10,495 nt of DNA from an uncultured Collinsella sp. (GTDB lineage Bacteria > Actinomycetota > Coriobacteriia > Coriobacteriales > Coriobacteriaceae): NCBI GenBank assembly GCA_900547505.1, contig URGY01000050.1, positions 1-10,495 of the forward strand, in the 5' to 3' direction. Below, piece after piece: positions 1-7,078 of this stretch. The translations under genes were made by a program, and so were the position numbers. Numbering within the stretch: position 1 is the stretch's first letter; the number at the start of each line of letters is the position of its first letter. Under the pieces are notes generated by a model. It worked only from the letters and a program-made list of their open reading frames with translations, was not told the DNA's origin and did not search any database.

Positions 1-1101
1 GTGATGGTGGAAGAGGTGGGAGCACGCCGCCCGGCCGAGACGCCGCTGCCGGAGCTGTCGGTGGGCGAGGTGGGCTACCTGGTCACCGGCCTGAAGGACG
101 TGCGCCAGGTGAAGGTGGGCGATACCATCACCGCCGTGCGCGGCGGCGTGGATGAGCCGCTGCCGGGATACCGCGACGCCAAGCCCATGGTGTACACGGG
201 CCTGTTCCCCCTCGACGGCGACCAGTACGAGCCTCTGAAGGAGGCGCTCGAGAAGCTGTCGCTCAACGACCCGGCGCTGGCTTGGGAGCCGGAGAAGTCG
301 CACGCGCTGGGCTTCGGCTTCCGCGTGGGCTTTTTAGGCCTGCTGCACATGGAGGTCGTTAAGGAGCGCCTCGAGCGTGAGTTCAACTTGGACCTCATTG
401 CCACGAGCCCTTCGGTCGATTATCACGTGTACAAGACCGATGGCGAAATGATCGATGTCCGCAGCCCGCAGGACCTTCCCGAGGCCACGCGCATCGAGCG
501 TATCGAGGAACCCTACCTCAAGGCCAAGATTATCTGCCCGCCCGAGTATACGGGTGCCGTCATGCAGCTCGCCATCGAGCACCGCGGCATTACTACCGAC
601 ATGATCCATCTCACGAGCAAGTCGGTTGAGATGCGCTTCGATATGCCGCTTGCCGAGCTCATCTTGGACTTCTTTGACCAGCTCAAGAGTCGCACCAAGG
701 GGTATGCCTCGCTCGACTACGAGTTCAACGAGTATCGTCCCTCCGAGCTCGTTAAGCTCGATATCCTGCTTTCGGGCGACGAGGTGGACGCGCTGTCGTT
801 TATCGTCCACAAGGACAAGGCCTACGGTCTTGCCCGCGGCCTATGCGACAAGCTCAAGGAGATTATTCCGCGTCAGCTGTTCGAGGTGCCCATCCAGGGT
901 GCCATCGGCAACAAGATCATTGCCCGCTCCACCGTTAAGGCGCGCCGTAAGGACGTTTTGGCCAAGTGTTACGGCGGCGATATCTCGCGTAAGCGCAAGC
1001 TGCTCGAGAAGCAGAAAGAGGGCAAGAAGCGCATGAAGGCCATCGGCTCGGTCGAGGTCCCGCAGGAGGCCTTTATGGCGATCCTCAAGGTGGACGAGTA
1101 G
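1..1101 (+). CDS. lepA: Elongation factor 4 (LepA), 3' part; N-terminus missing
   Basis: LepA/EF4 is a ribosome-associated translational GTPase implicated in back-translocation and 30S biogenesis. The frame is open from base 1 to the TAG at 1099-1101 and gives 366 residues of a family normally near 600, so about 235 N-terminal residues (the whole GTPase domain and part of domain II) lie outside the window. The GTG at base 1 is an internal codon, not a start. Visible parts are the end of domain II ([12 protein letters not shown], 22-33), the EF-G III-like domain (VYTGLFP at 64-70, [13 protein letters not shown] at 106-118), the domain V-like region (about 170-240, with YTGAVM and GYASLDYEF) and the LepA-specific C-terminal domain ([44 protein letters not shown]). 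The C-terminal signature is complete, so identity is secure. The gene ends 4 nt before dus. Codons 1-110 look richer in CTG/GTG and in third-position G/C than the rest (see findings). Confidence 0.96.
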   Translation: MMVEEVGARRPAETPLPELSVGEVGYLVTGLKDVRQVKVGDTITAVRGGVDEPLPGYRDAKPMVYTGLFPLDGDQYEPLKEALEKLSLNDPALAWEPEKSHALGFGFRVGFLGLLHMEVVKERLEREFNLDLIATSPSVDYHVYKTDGEMIDVRSPQDLPEATRIERIEEPYLKAKIICPPEYTGAVMQLAIEHRGITTDMIHLTSKSVEMRFDMPLAELILDFFDQLKSRTKGYASLDYEFNEYRPSELVKLDILLSGDEVDALSFIVHKDKAYGLARGLCDKLKEIIPRQLFEVPIQGAIGNKIIARSTVKARRKDVLAKCYGGDISRKRKLLEKQKEGKKRMKAIGSVEVPQEAFMAILKVDE

Positions 1102-1105
1102 GTCT

Positions 1106-2149
1106 ATGGCGCTTTCCGAATACAGCAAGCGGCTGCTGGGCGCCTATGCCGAGCAGCCGTTCCTTATGGCTCCCATGGCGGGCGTGACCGACCCTGCCTA
1201 CCGCATCATGTGCCGCCGCCGCGGTGCCAACCTTGCCTACAGCGAGATGGTGAGCGTGGCGGGCCTTGCCTATGCCAGCAACAAGACCTGGCGCCTGGTG
1301 CTACCGGCCGACGAGGAGCAGCAGATTTGCGTGCAGCTCTTTGGCTCCAAGCCCGATCAGTTTGCGAGCGCCGTCGCCGCCGTCGAGGAGCGTGTGGGCG
1401 ATCGCCTGTCGCTCATCGATATCAACATGGCCTGTCCTGCCCGAAAGGTTGTCACCAAGGGCGAGGGCTCTGCCCTTATGCGCACGCCCGATTTGGCCGA
1501 GAAGATCGTCGAGGCGGCGGTGGGCGCGGCGCATGTGCCCGTGACCGTAAAGATCCGCAAGGGTTTTTATGCCGAGGACCGTAATGCCGCGACGTTTGCC
1601 CAGATGCTCGAAGGCGCCGGTGCCGCCGCGGTGGCGGTGCATGGCCGCTGCGCCACGCAGCTCTATACGGGCCAGGCCGATTGGTCGGTCGTCGATGAGG
1701 TTGCCGACGCCGTTGAGATTCCCGTGATCGGTTCGGGCGACGTGTTTACCGCCGAGGATGCCGCGGAGCATCTGCGCAACTCGGGCGCCAGCGCGGTGTT
1801 TATCGCGCGCGGTATCTACGGGAACCCGTGGGTGTTTGGCGATGCTCGCGCCCTTGCGCTCGATGGCATACCGGTGCCGGTTCGCAGCTCCGTCGAGCGC
1901 CTGGACGCCCTGCGTGAGCACCTAACGCTGACGCATGAGCTCCTGCCGCTCATGTCGCGTGCCCGCACGTACGCAAGCTGGTACTTAAAAGGCATGCCCC
2001 ATGCTGCCGCTTGGCGTGCCCATGTGGTGCGCTGTTCCACATACGAGGAGTTTATGGCGCTGGTCGATGAGATCGAGCGCGATGTGGTGGCCTGCGAGGC
2101 TGCCCTTGCCGCCGGCGAATCGGTGCCACCTCATCCGCTGGAGGCTTAA
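1106..2149 (+). CDS. dus: tRNA-dihydrouridine synthase (DusB-like)
   Basis: This is an FMN-dependent, NADPH-using enzyme that reduces specific uridines of the tRNA D-loop region to dihydrouridine in the cytoplasm. It has 347 residues, a normal length for the family. The TIM-barrel flavin motif MAPMAGVTD is at 21-29, the QLFGS segment at 77-81 and the catalytic loop DINMACPARKV at 105-115, with the general-acid cysteine at 110. FMN/phosphate contacts follow: VKIRKG from 148 with Lys149, HGR at 179-181, IGSGDV around 208-213 and ARGIYGNPW from 234. The C-terminal ~100 residues form the helical tRNA-binding domain. ATG 1106 is the first in-frame start and lies 4 nt after the lepA stop; its ribosome binding site is weak, which suits translational coupling to lepA. 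DusB is the likeliest subgroup, but Dus paralogues cannot be separated firmly by eye. Confidence 0.95.
   Translation: MALSEYSKRLLGAYAEQPFLMAPMAGVTDPAYRIMCRRRGANLAYSEMVSVAGLAYASNKTWRLVLPADEEQQICVQLFGSKPDQFASAVAAVEERVGDRLSLIDINMACPARKVVTKGEGSALMRTPDLAEKIVEAAVGAAHVPVTVKIRKGFYAEDRNAATFAQMLEGAGAAAVAVHGRCATQLYTGQADWSVVDEVADAVEIPVIGSGDVFTAEDAAEHLRNSGASAVFIARGIYGNPWVFGDARALALDGIPVPVRSSVERLDALREHLTLTHELLPLMSRARTYASWYLKGMPHAAAWRAHVVRCSTYEEFMALVDEIERDVVACEAALAAGESVPPHPLEA
2140..2144 (+). promoter_or_regulatory. Ribosome binding site of hemW
   Basis: GGAGG lies inside the last codons of dus, 7 nt before the GTG at 2152. The spacing selects this GTG as the hemW start and implies coupled translation with dus. 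Confidence 0.75.
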
Positions 2150-2151
2150 GG

Positions 2152-3384
2152 GTGGCCGTTACCGCGCTGTATGCGCACGTGCCGTTCTGTGCCCAAAAGT
2201 GCCGCTACTGCGACTTTGATTCGCGCAGTTTTGCTCCGTGCGATCTGACCGCTGCGCTCGATTCCTATTTTGAGCAGTTGTACGCGCGCCTCGATGCTTT
2301 TGGTAAGGCTGGGGCCCTCGACCAGATCCGCACCGTCTATGTTGGCGGCGGTACGCCGTCGCTGGCGGGGGAGCGCCTGGTGGAGCTGGCGCGGCGTATT
2401 CGTGCGTGGTGCGCCCCCGTTGAGTTTACCTGCGAGGCCAATCCCGAGTCGCTGACCGCCGAGCTCGCTACTGCACTTGTCAAGGTTGGTGTCACACGCG
2501 TCTCTCTGGGCGTGCAAACGCTCGATAACACCGAACTTACTGCCATCGGCCGTATTCACGATGCCGATCGGGCGCTCGCCGCCATCGCGACGGTGAAGGA
2601 CGCTGGCCTCGATGTGTCGTGCGACCTCATGTGCGGACTTCCCGTGCAGACCGCAGCGAGTTGGAAGCGCACGCTCGATGGCGTGCTGGCGGCGGCTCCG
2701 CATCATGTGTCGGTCTACCCGCTCACGCTCGAGGAGGGGACGCCCCTTTATCGCATGGCGTGCCGCGACGAGTCGCTCGAGCCTGATGAGGATTTTCAGG
2801 CCGCCTGCATGGACGTGGCACGCGAGCTCCTGGGTGCCGCCGGCTATCACCCGTATGAGGTGGCGAGCTACGCACTCGACGGCCATGAGTGCGCCCATAA
2901 CATTGCCTACTGGACCGGACGGGGCTACCTGGGCCTGGGTCGTTCTGCCGCGGGCATGCTCGACGCCGAGGATTTCGACCGTCTTGCAGGTTTGTTCCCC
3001 GGCGCGTCTTCTCGAGGCGATGCGTACCGCGTGCGTCTGGTGCAACGTGACGACGACGCGACGACGTTCGAGGCCGAATATCTGTCGCAGCGCGAGGCTG
3101 CGGCCGAAGACCTGATGCTCGCTTGTCGCATGACGCGCGGTGTTGCGTCCGACCTGTTGGTTCGCGTGGCTCGTGTCATCCCGGCCGATGAGCTGACAGC
3201 TGCTTGCGATCGCGCGCTCGAATTGGGTCTTGCCACTTGGGTGCCCGAGACGCTCGGAGTCCATGAGGGACCCTTCACTTCGGCAGATGTCGTCGCGGGC
3301 CATGTTCGAGCTCGTCTGGCGCCGACACACCTGGGCTGGCTCGATGGAAATGTTCTGTTCGAGCTGTTTTGGGATCTAGCTTAG
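2152..3384 (+). CDS. hemW: Radical SAM-family heme chaperone HemW
   Basis: HemW is related to oxygen-independent coproporphyrinogen oxidase HemN, but is understood to bind heme and deliver it to target proteins rather than oxidise coproporphyrinogen. The product has 410 residues, slightly longer than many HemW proteins. The iron-sulfur motif is CAQKCRYCDF with Cys13, Cys17 and Cys20. Phe22 stands where HemN has its fourth cysteine (CxxxCxxCxC), which favours HemW over HemN. Other motifs are GGGTPS at 65-70, EANPES at 95-100, SLGVQT at 118-123, DLMCGLP at 158-164 and HNIAYW at 249-254, matching the HNxxYW motif of HemW. The usual GLGPxAHS segment reads GLGRSAAG here. The C-terminal winged-helix HemN_C region ends with an HLGWLDGN-type motif. 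GTG 2152 follows GGAGG at a 7-nt spacing and starts 2 nt after dus. Adjacency to lepA is common in Gram-positive genomes; here dus is interposed. Confidence 0.93.
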   Translation: MAVTALYAHVPFCAQKCRYCDFDSRSFAPCDLTAALDSYFEQLYARLDAFGKAGALDQIRTVYVGGGTPSLAGERLVELARRIRAWCAPVEFTCEANPESLTAELATALVKVGVTRVSLGVQTLDNTELTAIGRIHDADRALAAIATVKDAGLDVSCDLMCGLPVQTAASWKRTLDGVLAAAPHHVSVYPLTLEEGTPLYRMACRDESLEPDEDFQAACMDVARELLGAAGYHPYEVASYALDGHECAHNIAYWTGRGYLGLGRSAAGMLDAEDFDRLAGLFPGASSRGDAYRVRLVQRDDDATTFEAEYLSQREAAAEDLMLACRMTRGVASDLLVRVARVIPADELTAACDRALELGLATWVPETLGVHEGPFTSADVVAGHVRARLAPTHLGWLDGNVLFELFWDLA

Positions 3385-3394
3385 GCCGCTCGGG

Positions 3395-3400
3395 TAGAAT
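3395..3400 (+). promoter_or_regulatory. Possible -10 element before the dnaJ-like gene
   Basis: TAGAAT lies in the 58-nt gap after hemW, about 43 nt before the start codon. It matches the sigma-70-type -10 consensus at most positions, but I see no convincing -35 hexamer at 16-18 bp. The gap holds no CIRCE (TTAGCACTC-type) or HAIR (CTTGAGT-type) heat-shock operator. Confidence 0.25.
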
Positions 3401-3427
3401 TACCGGAATATATACGCTGCTGTGAGC

Positions 3428-3433
3428 AGGAGG
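3428..3433 (+). promoter_or_regulatory. Ribosome binding site of the dnaJ-like gene
   Basis: A perfect AGGAGG sits 9 nt before ATG 3443. It lies downstream of the in-frame GTG at 3422, which rules out that GTG and fixes the start at 3443 (a second ATG at 3452 is less well spaced). Confidence 0.8.
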
Positions 3434-3442
3434 TTGCCGCGC

Positions 3443-4546
3443 ATGGCGACGATGAACGAAAAAGATTATTACGAGATTCTGGGTGTCTCCAAGGACGCTA
3501 CCTCGCGTGATATACAGAAGGCCTTCCAGCAAAAGGCTCGCAAGCTCCATCCGGACGTCAACAAAGAGCCGGATGCCGAGGAAAAGTTCAAAGAGGTTTC
3601 CGAGGCCTACGCTGTGCTTTCGGACGAGCAGAAGCGCGCACGCTATGACGCCATGCGCTCGGGTAATCCCTTTGCCGGTGCACCTTCGGCCTCGCCCTAC
3701 GGTGGCGGCTATGCCGGCGGCGCTGCCTATGGCAATCCCTTTGAGGGCGGTTTTCCCTTTGGCGGCGCTTGGGGCCAGCCGCGGCGCGGGCGGGCAGCCT
3801 ACAATCCCGAAAGCGGTGCCAACGTGGTCGTTGACATCAAGCTCGATGCCAAGGAGGCCAAGGGCGGTGCCCGCAAAACCGTTCGCTACACGCGATTCGA
3901 TACGTGCGGACATTGCGGCGGCTCGGGCTCTGTCTCCTCCGAGCATGCCCATACCTGCCCAAGCTGCGGCGGACGCGGCCATATCGATGTGGACCTGTCC
4001 TTTCTGTTTGGTGCCGGCACGTTTCAGTCAGTTTGTCCCGAGTGCGGCGGCTCGGGCAAGGTCGTAGCCGATCCGTGCCCCGATTGCGGCGGCAGCGGTC
4101 GTACCCGCGTGACCTCCGAGCAAACGATTGAGTTTCCTGCCGGCACGCACGACGGCGACGAGGTTCGCATTAGCGGCATGGGCCACGCCGGTACCAATGG
4201 AGCCACGGGTGGTGACCTGGTCGGTCGCGCCCATGTTGAGGCCGAGCGCCTGGAGGGTAAAGCCCGTACCGGCTTTTACCTGATGGGCATCGTGGCGCCG
4301 TTTTTGGTGCTGTCGGCCATCTCGGGCGTGTTCTCGGCCTTTGCCGTGATGTGTTTTGTCCCGTTTGCCATGGGTCTGCTCATGGTGCTCTCAGACGGGA
4401 TTCTTCACCGTAGCCTACTGTGGTGGAAGCGTGGCGCGATGCAGTTTGCCAACGGTTTTGCCAACGGCTTCATGTTCGCGCTCGTGTCGGTGTGGTTTGC
4501 GAGCTGCTCGCAGCGCGCGATGCTTTCGCCCTACGGGATGCAATAA
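3443..4546 (+). CDS. DnaJ-like co-chaperone with C-terminal membrane segments
   Basis: This is a probable membrane-anchored Hsp40 of 367 residues. Seen: a J domain (about 7-70, [11 protein letters not shown] start, HPD at 36-38); a Gly/Phe region (about 73-115, GNPF repeated at 74-77 and 97-100); the start of C-terminal domain I ([16 protein letters not shown]); and four complete zinc motifs [24 protein letters not shown] and CPDCGGSG (Cys155/158, 172/175, 198/201, 212/215). The rest of domain I follows ([19 protein letters not shown]). After about residue 266 the expected domain II and dimerisation tail are absent. Instead there are hydrophobic stretches at about 277-297, 298-316 and 338-356, separated by a basic loop ([10 protein letters not shown]). 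The positive-inside rule puts the J domain in the cytosol with a short tail outside. Inference: it recruits DnaK to the membrane, but its client is unknown. It precedes canonical dnaJ, with a J domain about two-thirds identical by eye. I do not know a gene name for this architecture. Confidence 0.85.
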   Translation: MATMNEKDYYEILGVSKDATSRDIQKAFQQKARKLHPDVNKEPDAEEKFKEVSEAYAVLSDEQKRARYDAMRSGNPFAGAPSASPYGGGYAGGAAYGNPFEGGFPFGGAWGQPRRGRAAYNPESGANVVVDIKLDAKEAKGGARKTVRYTRFDTCGHCGGSGSVSSEHAHTCPSCGGRGHIDVDLSFLFGAGTFQSVCPECGGSGKVVADPCPDCGGSGRTRVTSEQTIEFPAGTHDGDEVRISGMGHAGTNGATGGDLVGRAHVEAERLEGKARTGFYLMGIVAPFLVLSAISGVFSAFAVMCFVPFAMGLLMVLSDGILHRSLLWWKRGAMQFANGFANGFMFALVSVWFASCSQRAMLSPYGMQ

Positions 4547-4582
4547 CATCAAACCCTCTGTTTGCGGTCGGCCCTGCATGGG

Positions 4583-4588
4583 TATAGG
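4583..4588 (+). promoter_or_regulatory. Possible -10 element before dnaJ
   Basis: TATAGG lies 39 nt before the dnaJ start. Upstream TTTGCG (4561-4566) at a 16-bp spacing is a poor -35 match, so this is tentative. The 81-nt gap is the longest in the window, which fits a separate or additional promoter for dnaJ and the genes behind it. Confidence 0.22.
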
Positions 4589-4613
4589 ACGCACTGTGAC
4601 AATATTGAAAGTC

Positions 4614-4620
4614 GGAAGGA
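4614..4620 (+). promoter_or_regulatory. Ribosome binding site of dnaJ
   Basis: GGAAGGA ends 7 nt before GTG 4628. It supports that GTG over the upstream in-frame TTG at 4562, which would add 22 residues unlike any DnaJ N-terminus. Confidence 0.75.
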
Positions 4621-4627
4621 TTCGGTC

Positions 4628-5776
4628 GTGTCGGAAAATAGGGATTACTACGAGGTACTTGGCGTCGACAAGGATGCCGACGCGCGGACCATTAAGCGCG
4701 CGTTTCTAAAGAAAGCCCGTACGGTACACCCGGATGTTTCGGACGACCCCGAGGCCGAGGCCAAGTTCAAAGAGCTTAACGAGGCCTATTCTGTCCTTTC
4801 CGATGAGCAGAAGCGTGCTAACTATGACCGTTACGGCACCGCCGACGGCCCTGGTGGTTCGGGCTACGTCGATATCAACGATATCTTTGGTGGCATGGGC
4901 ATGGACGACTTGTTCTCGTCGTTCTTTGGCGGCGGTGCCGGCGGTGGCGCCCGCAGCCGTCGTGAGCGTCGTCGCGGACGTGACATGGCCATCTCGCTTT
5001 CGGTGACCCTTGAGGAGGCGGCGCTCGGCTGCAAAAAGACGATCAGCTATGACCGCCTTGCTCCTTGCGAGGACTGTAATGGCACCGGTAGGGCAGAGGG
5101 CGCACAGGAAAAGCAGTGCGGCCGCTGCCACGGTACGGGCTACGTCACGACGGTTCAGCGTTCGTTCCTGGGCCAGGTTCAGTCTTCCTCGCCTTGCCCC
5201 GACTGCCATGGCGAGGGCACGGTTATCGACCATCCCTGTGAGACCTGCGACGGTCAGGGCCGCACGCCTTCGCACGAAAAGATCGACATCGATATTCCCG
5301 CCGGCGTTTCGACCGGTCGCCAGCTGCGTGTGAGCGGCTTTGGCGAGGCCGGCCTTCGCGGCGAGCCCTCGGGCGACCTGATTGTCAACGTGCGTGTTGC
5401 CGACCATGAGCGCTTTAAGCGCAACGGTGACGACCTGTACCTGGTGAGCGATATCTCGATTGCGCAGGCTGCGCTCGGCTGCGAGATCGAGGTCGAGGGC
5501 ATTATGCCCGACGAGGTCGTTAAGGTGACGGTTCCCGCCGGCGCCCAGTACGGCGACACCGTGAGCGTCAATAATTACGGCATGCCGCGCATTGGCGGTG
5601 GCGGTTCGCGTGGCCGCCTGATCGTGCAGCTGCGCGTGGTCGTTCCCACCAATCTTTCCAATAAGCAACGCGAGCTGCTCCGTGCTTTTGCCGATGAGAT
5701 GGGCGATGACGTCACTTCCGGTAAGAAGTCGGTGACCGACCGTATCAAGAGTGCCCTCGACGATATCCTCGATTAA
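4628..5776 (+). CDS. dnaJ: Chaperone protein DnaJ (canonical Hsp40)
   Basis: DnaJ is the cytosolic co-chaperone that delivers unfolded clients to DnaK (Hsp70) and stimulates its ATPase. The 382-residue product is close to the usual ~375. The J domain spans about 4-68 with HPD at 34-36. A short glycine-rich linker follows and ends in an arginine-rich stretch (109-118, seven Arg). The zinc-binding domain has CEDCNGTG, CGRCHGTG, CPDCHGEG and CETCDGQG (Cys147/150, 164/167, 190/193, 204/207). Both C-terminal domains are complete (DIDIPAGVSTGRQLRVSGFGEAG; then DLYLVSDISIAQAALG, VTVPAGAQYGDTVSV, GRGRL-like GSRGRLIVQL), with a dimerisation helix at the end. GTG 4628 is chosen because GGAAGGA precedes it by 7 nt and the protein then begins MSENRDYYEVLG. 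The stop overlaps the mtaB ribosome binding site. hrcA, grpE and dnaK, often beside dnaJ in Gram-positives, are absent here. Confidence 0.97.
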   Translation: MSENRDYYEVLGVDKDADARTIKRAFLKKARTVHPDVSDDPEAEAKFKELNEAYSVLSDEQKRANYDRYGTADGPGGSGYVDINDIFGGMGMDDLFSSFFGGGAGGGARSRRERRRGRDMAISLSVTLEEAALGCKKTISYDRLAPCEDCNGTGRAEGAQEKQCGRCHGTGYVTTVQRSFLGQVQSSSPCPDCHGEGTVIDHPCETCDGQGRTPSHEKIDIDIPAGVSTGRQLRVSGFGEAGLRGEPSGDLIVNVRVADHERFKRNGDDLYLVSDISIAQAALGCEIEVEGIMPDEVVKVTVPAGAQYGDTVSVNNYGMPRIGGGGSRGRLIVQLRVVVPTNLSNKQRELLRAFADEMGDDVTSGKKSVTDRIKSALDDILD

Positions 5777-5785
5777 GGAGCCCGC

Positions 5786-7078
5786 GTGCTCGCACCCCAT
5801 ATTTCCGTCGTCAACCTCGGCTGCCGTGTCAACCGGGTTGAGTCTGACCGTATCACTGCCGATCTTATGCGCCTGGGCTTTGCTATTGTCGAGCCCCAGG
5901 ATGCCGATCTGATTGTCATTAACACCTGTGCCGTTACGGGCGAGGCCGAGGCCAAGACCCGTAAGGCCGTCCGTCATGCGCTGGCCTATCCGGGCGAGCC
6001 TTACGTGGTCGTAACCGGCTGTGTCGTCAACCTGCATCCCGAGGAGTTGCTGGAGCTCTCCGATCGCGTGATCGCCGAGCCGTCCAAGATTGACGTCGCC
6101 GAGCGCGTCTGCGAGGTGCTGGGTGTCGAATCCGATAGCGTTCCCGCCTGCAGCGATGGCGAGGTGGTCGATGCGCTCGGTCGCTCTCGCCTGGGCGTGA
6201 AGATTCAGGACGGCTGCAACCATCGCTGCACCTATTGCATTGTGTGGAAGGCACGCGGCCCCGAGCGCTCCGTGCCCGTCGAGTCCGTGCTCGAGCAAGT
6301 TCGCGAGGCCCAGGAGGCCGGCGTGCCCGAGGTGGTGCTGACCGGTGTGAACCTGGGTGCCTACGATGGCAAGAGCGCGACCGACGAGCACGTCGAAATC
6401 GATGAGCTGCTCGAGGTCATCATGGAGCGCACGTCTATTCCGCATGTGCGCATTTCCTCGGTCGAGCCCATGGATATCTCTGAGCGCCTGCTTAAGGTTA
6501 TGGCGCGCTACCCGCAGCGTATCGCCCCGTTTTTGCACCTGCCCGTGCAGTCCGGCTGCACGGCGACCCTGCATCGCATGGGCCGTCCCTATAGTGCGGA
6601 GGCCTTTGAGGACACGGTGCGTATGATTCGCGCCAACTTGCCCCAGGCGTCCCTTTCGTGCGATGTCATCGTCGGTTTTCCTGGTGAGACGGACGAGGAA
6701 TTCGAGGAGTCGCTGGCGCTGTGCCGCCGTGTGGGTTTCTCGCGTATGCACGTGTTCCGTTACAGCAAGCGTCCCGGTACCCTTGCTGCCGACATGCCCG
6801 ACCAGGTTCCGCCCGAGGTTATGGCCGAGCGCAGCCGCCGTATGCGGGCCGCTGCACAGGAGCTTGCTATTGCCGACGCTCGCCGTCGCGTGGGCACGGT
6901 CGAGCGTGCCGTGCTCGAGTATGGCGACAACCTGACGCTCGGCTCGTTCCATCATGCCCGTCTTGACGATACCTGTGGACTTACAGCCCCGTGCCTGCTC
7001 GATGTTGCTATCATCGGAGTCGATGATTCCGGCTTGGTCCATGCACGCAGGGAGGTTCATGGAAGCCTCGAAGATTAG
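5786..7078 (+). CDS. mtaB: tRNA t6A37 methylthiotransferase MtaB
   Basis: MtaB is a radical SAM enzyme with two iron-sulfur clusters that adds a methylthio group to t6A37 of tRNAs reading ANN codons, giving ms2t6A. The 430-residue product has the N-terminal UPF0004 domain with cluster cysteines 13 (NLGCRVN), 48 (INTCAVT) and 79 (VTGCVV). The radical SAM domain has CNHRCTYC (Cys144, 148, 151), followed by the typical ARGPERS segment, LTGVNLGAYDG, RISSVEP, LHLPVQSGC and DVIVGFPGET. A short TRAM-like RNA-binding region ends the protein. NLGCRVN rather than TYGCQMN, and the lack of MiaB or RimO signatures, point to MtaB. GTG 5786 follows AAGGAG (5775-5780), which overlaps the dnaJ stop at a rather short 5-nt spacing. 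The 3' end overlaps phoH by 20 nt. Its place directly behind dnaJ is conserved in many Gram-positive genomes. Confidence 0.94.
   Translation: MLAPHISVVNLGCRVNRVESDRITADLMRLGFAIVEPQDADLIVINTCAVTGEAEAKTRKAVRHALAYPGEPYVVVTGCVVNLHPEELLELSDRVIAEPSKIDVAERVCEVLGVESDSVPACSDGEVVDALGRSRLGVKIQDGCNHRCTYCIVWKARGPERSVPVESVLEQVREAQEAGVPEVVLTGVNLGAYDGKSATDEHVEIDELLEVIMERTSIPHVRISSVEPMDISERLLKVMARYPQRIAPFLHLPVQSGCTATLHRMGRPYSAEAFEDTVRMIRANLPQASLSCDVIVGFPGETDEEFEESLALCRRVGFSRMHVFRYSKRPGTLAADMPDQVPPEVMAERSRRMRAAAQELAIADARRRVGTVERAVLEYGDNLTLGSFHHARLDDTCGLTAPCLLDVAIIGVDDSGLVHARREVHGSLED

Noticed and set aside
1..60. GTG/ATG at the first bases as the true start of a short LepA-like protein.
   Set aside because: The sequence aligns with the middle of LepA (domain II), the frame is open at the edge, and the conserved GTPase domain must lie upstream of the window.
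2146..3330. 394-codon minus-strand open frame opposite hemW.
   Set aside because: Antisense shadow of a well-supported gene in the same codon-phase relation as the other shadows; no domain recognisable.
3422..3442. GTG 3422 as the start of the dnaJ-like gene.
   Set aside because: A perfect AGGAGG lies downstream of it and is correctly placed for ATG 3443; the extra seven residues do not look like a DnaJ N-terminus.
3385..3442. CIRCE or HAIR heat-shock operator ahead of the DnaJ genes.
   Set aside because: No TTAGCACTC...GAGTGCTAA or CTTGAGT...ACTCAAG arrangement is present in this gap or in 4547-4627.
4550..4564. Small hairpin CAAAC-CCTCT-GTTTG after the dnaJ-like gene as an intrinsic terminator.
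   Set aside because: The stem is only 5 bp with few G-C pairs, and the following bases (CGGTCGGCCC) are not a T-run.
4706..7060. Very long open frame on the minus strand (784 codons) opposite dnaJ and mtaB.
   Set aside because: It lies wholly antisense to two clearly identified genes. Its protein is low in recognisable motifs and rich in His, Ala, Gly, Arg and Leu, as expected from the reverse complement of high-G+C codons. There is no promoter or ribosome binding site argument for it.
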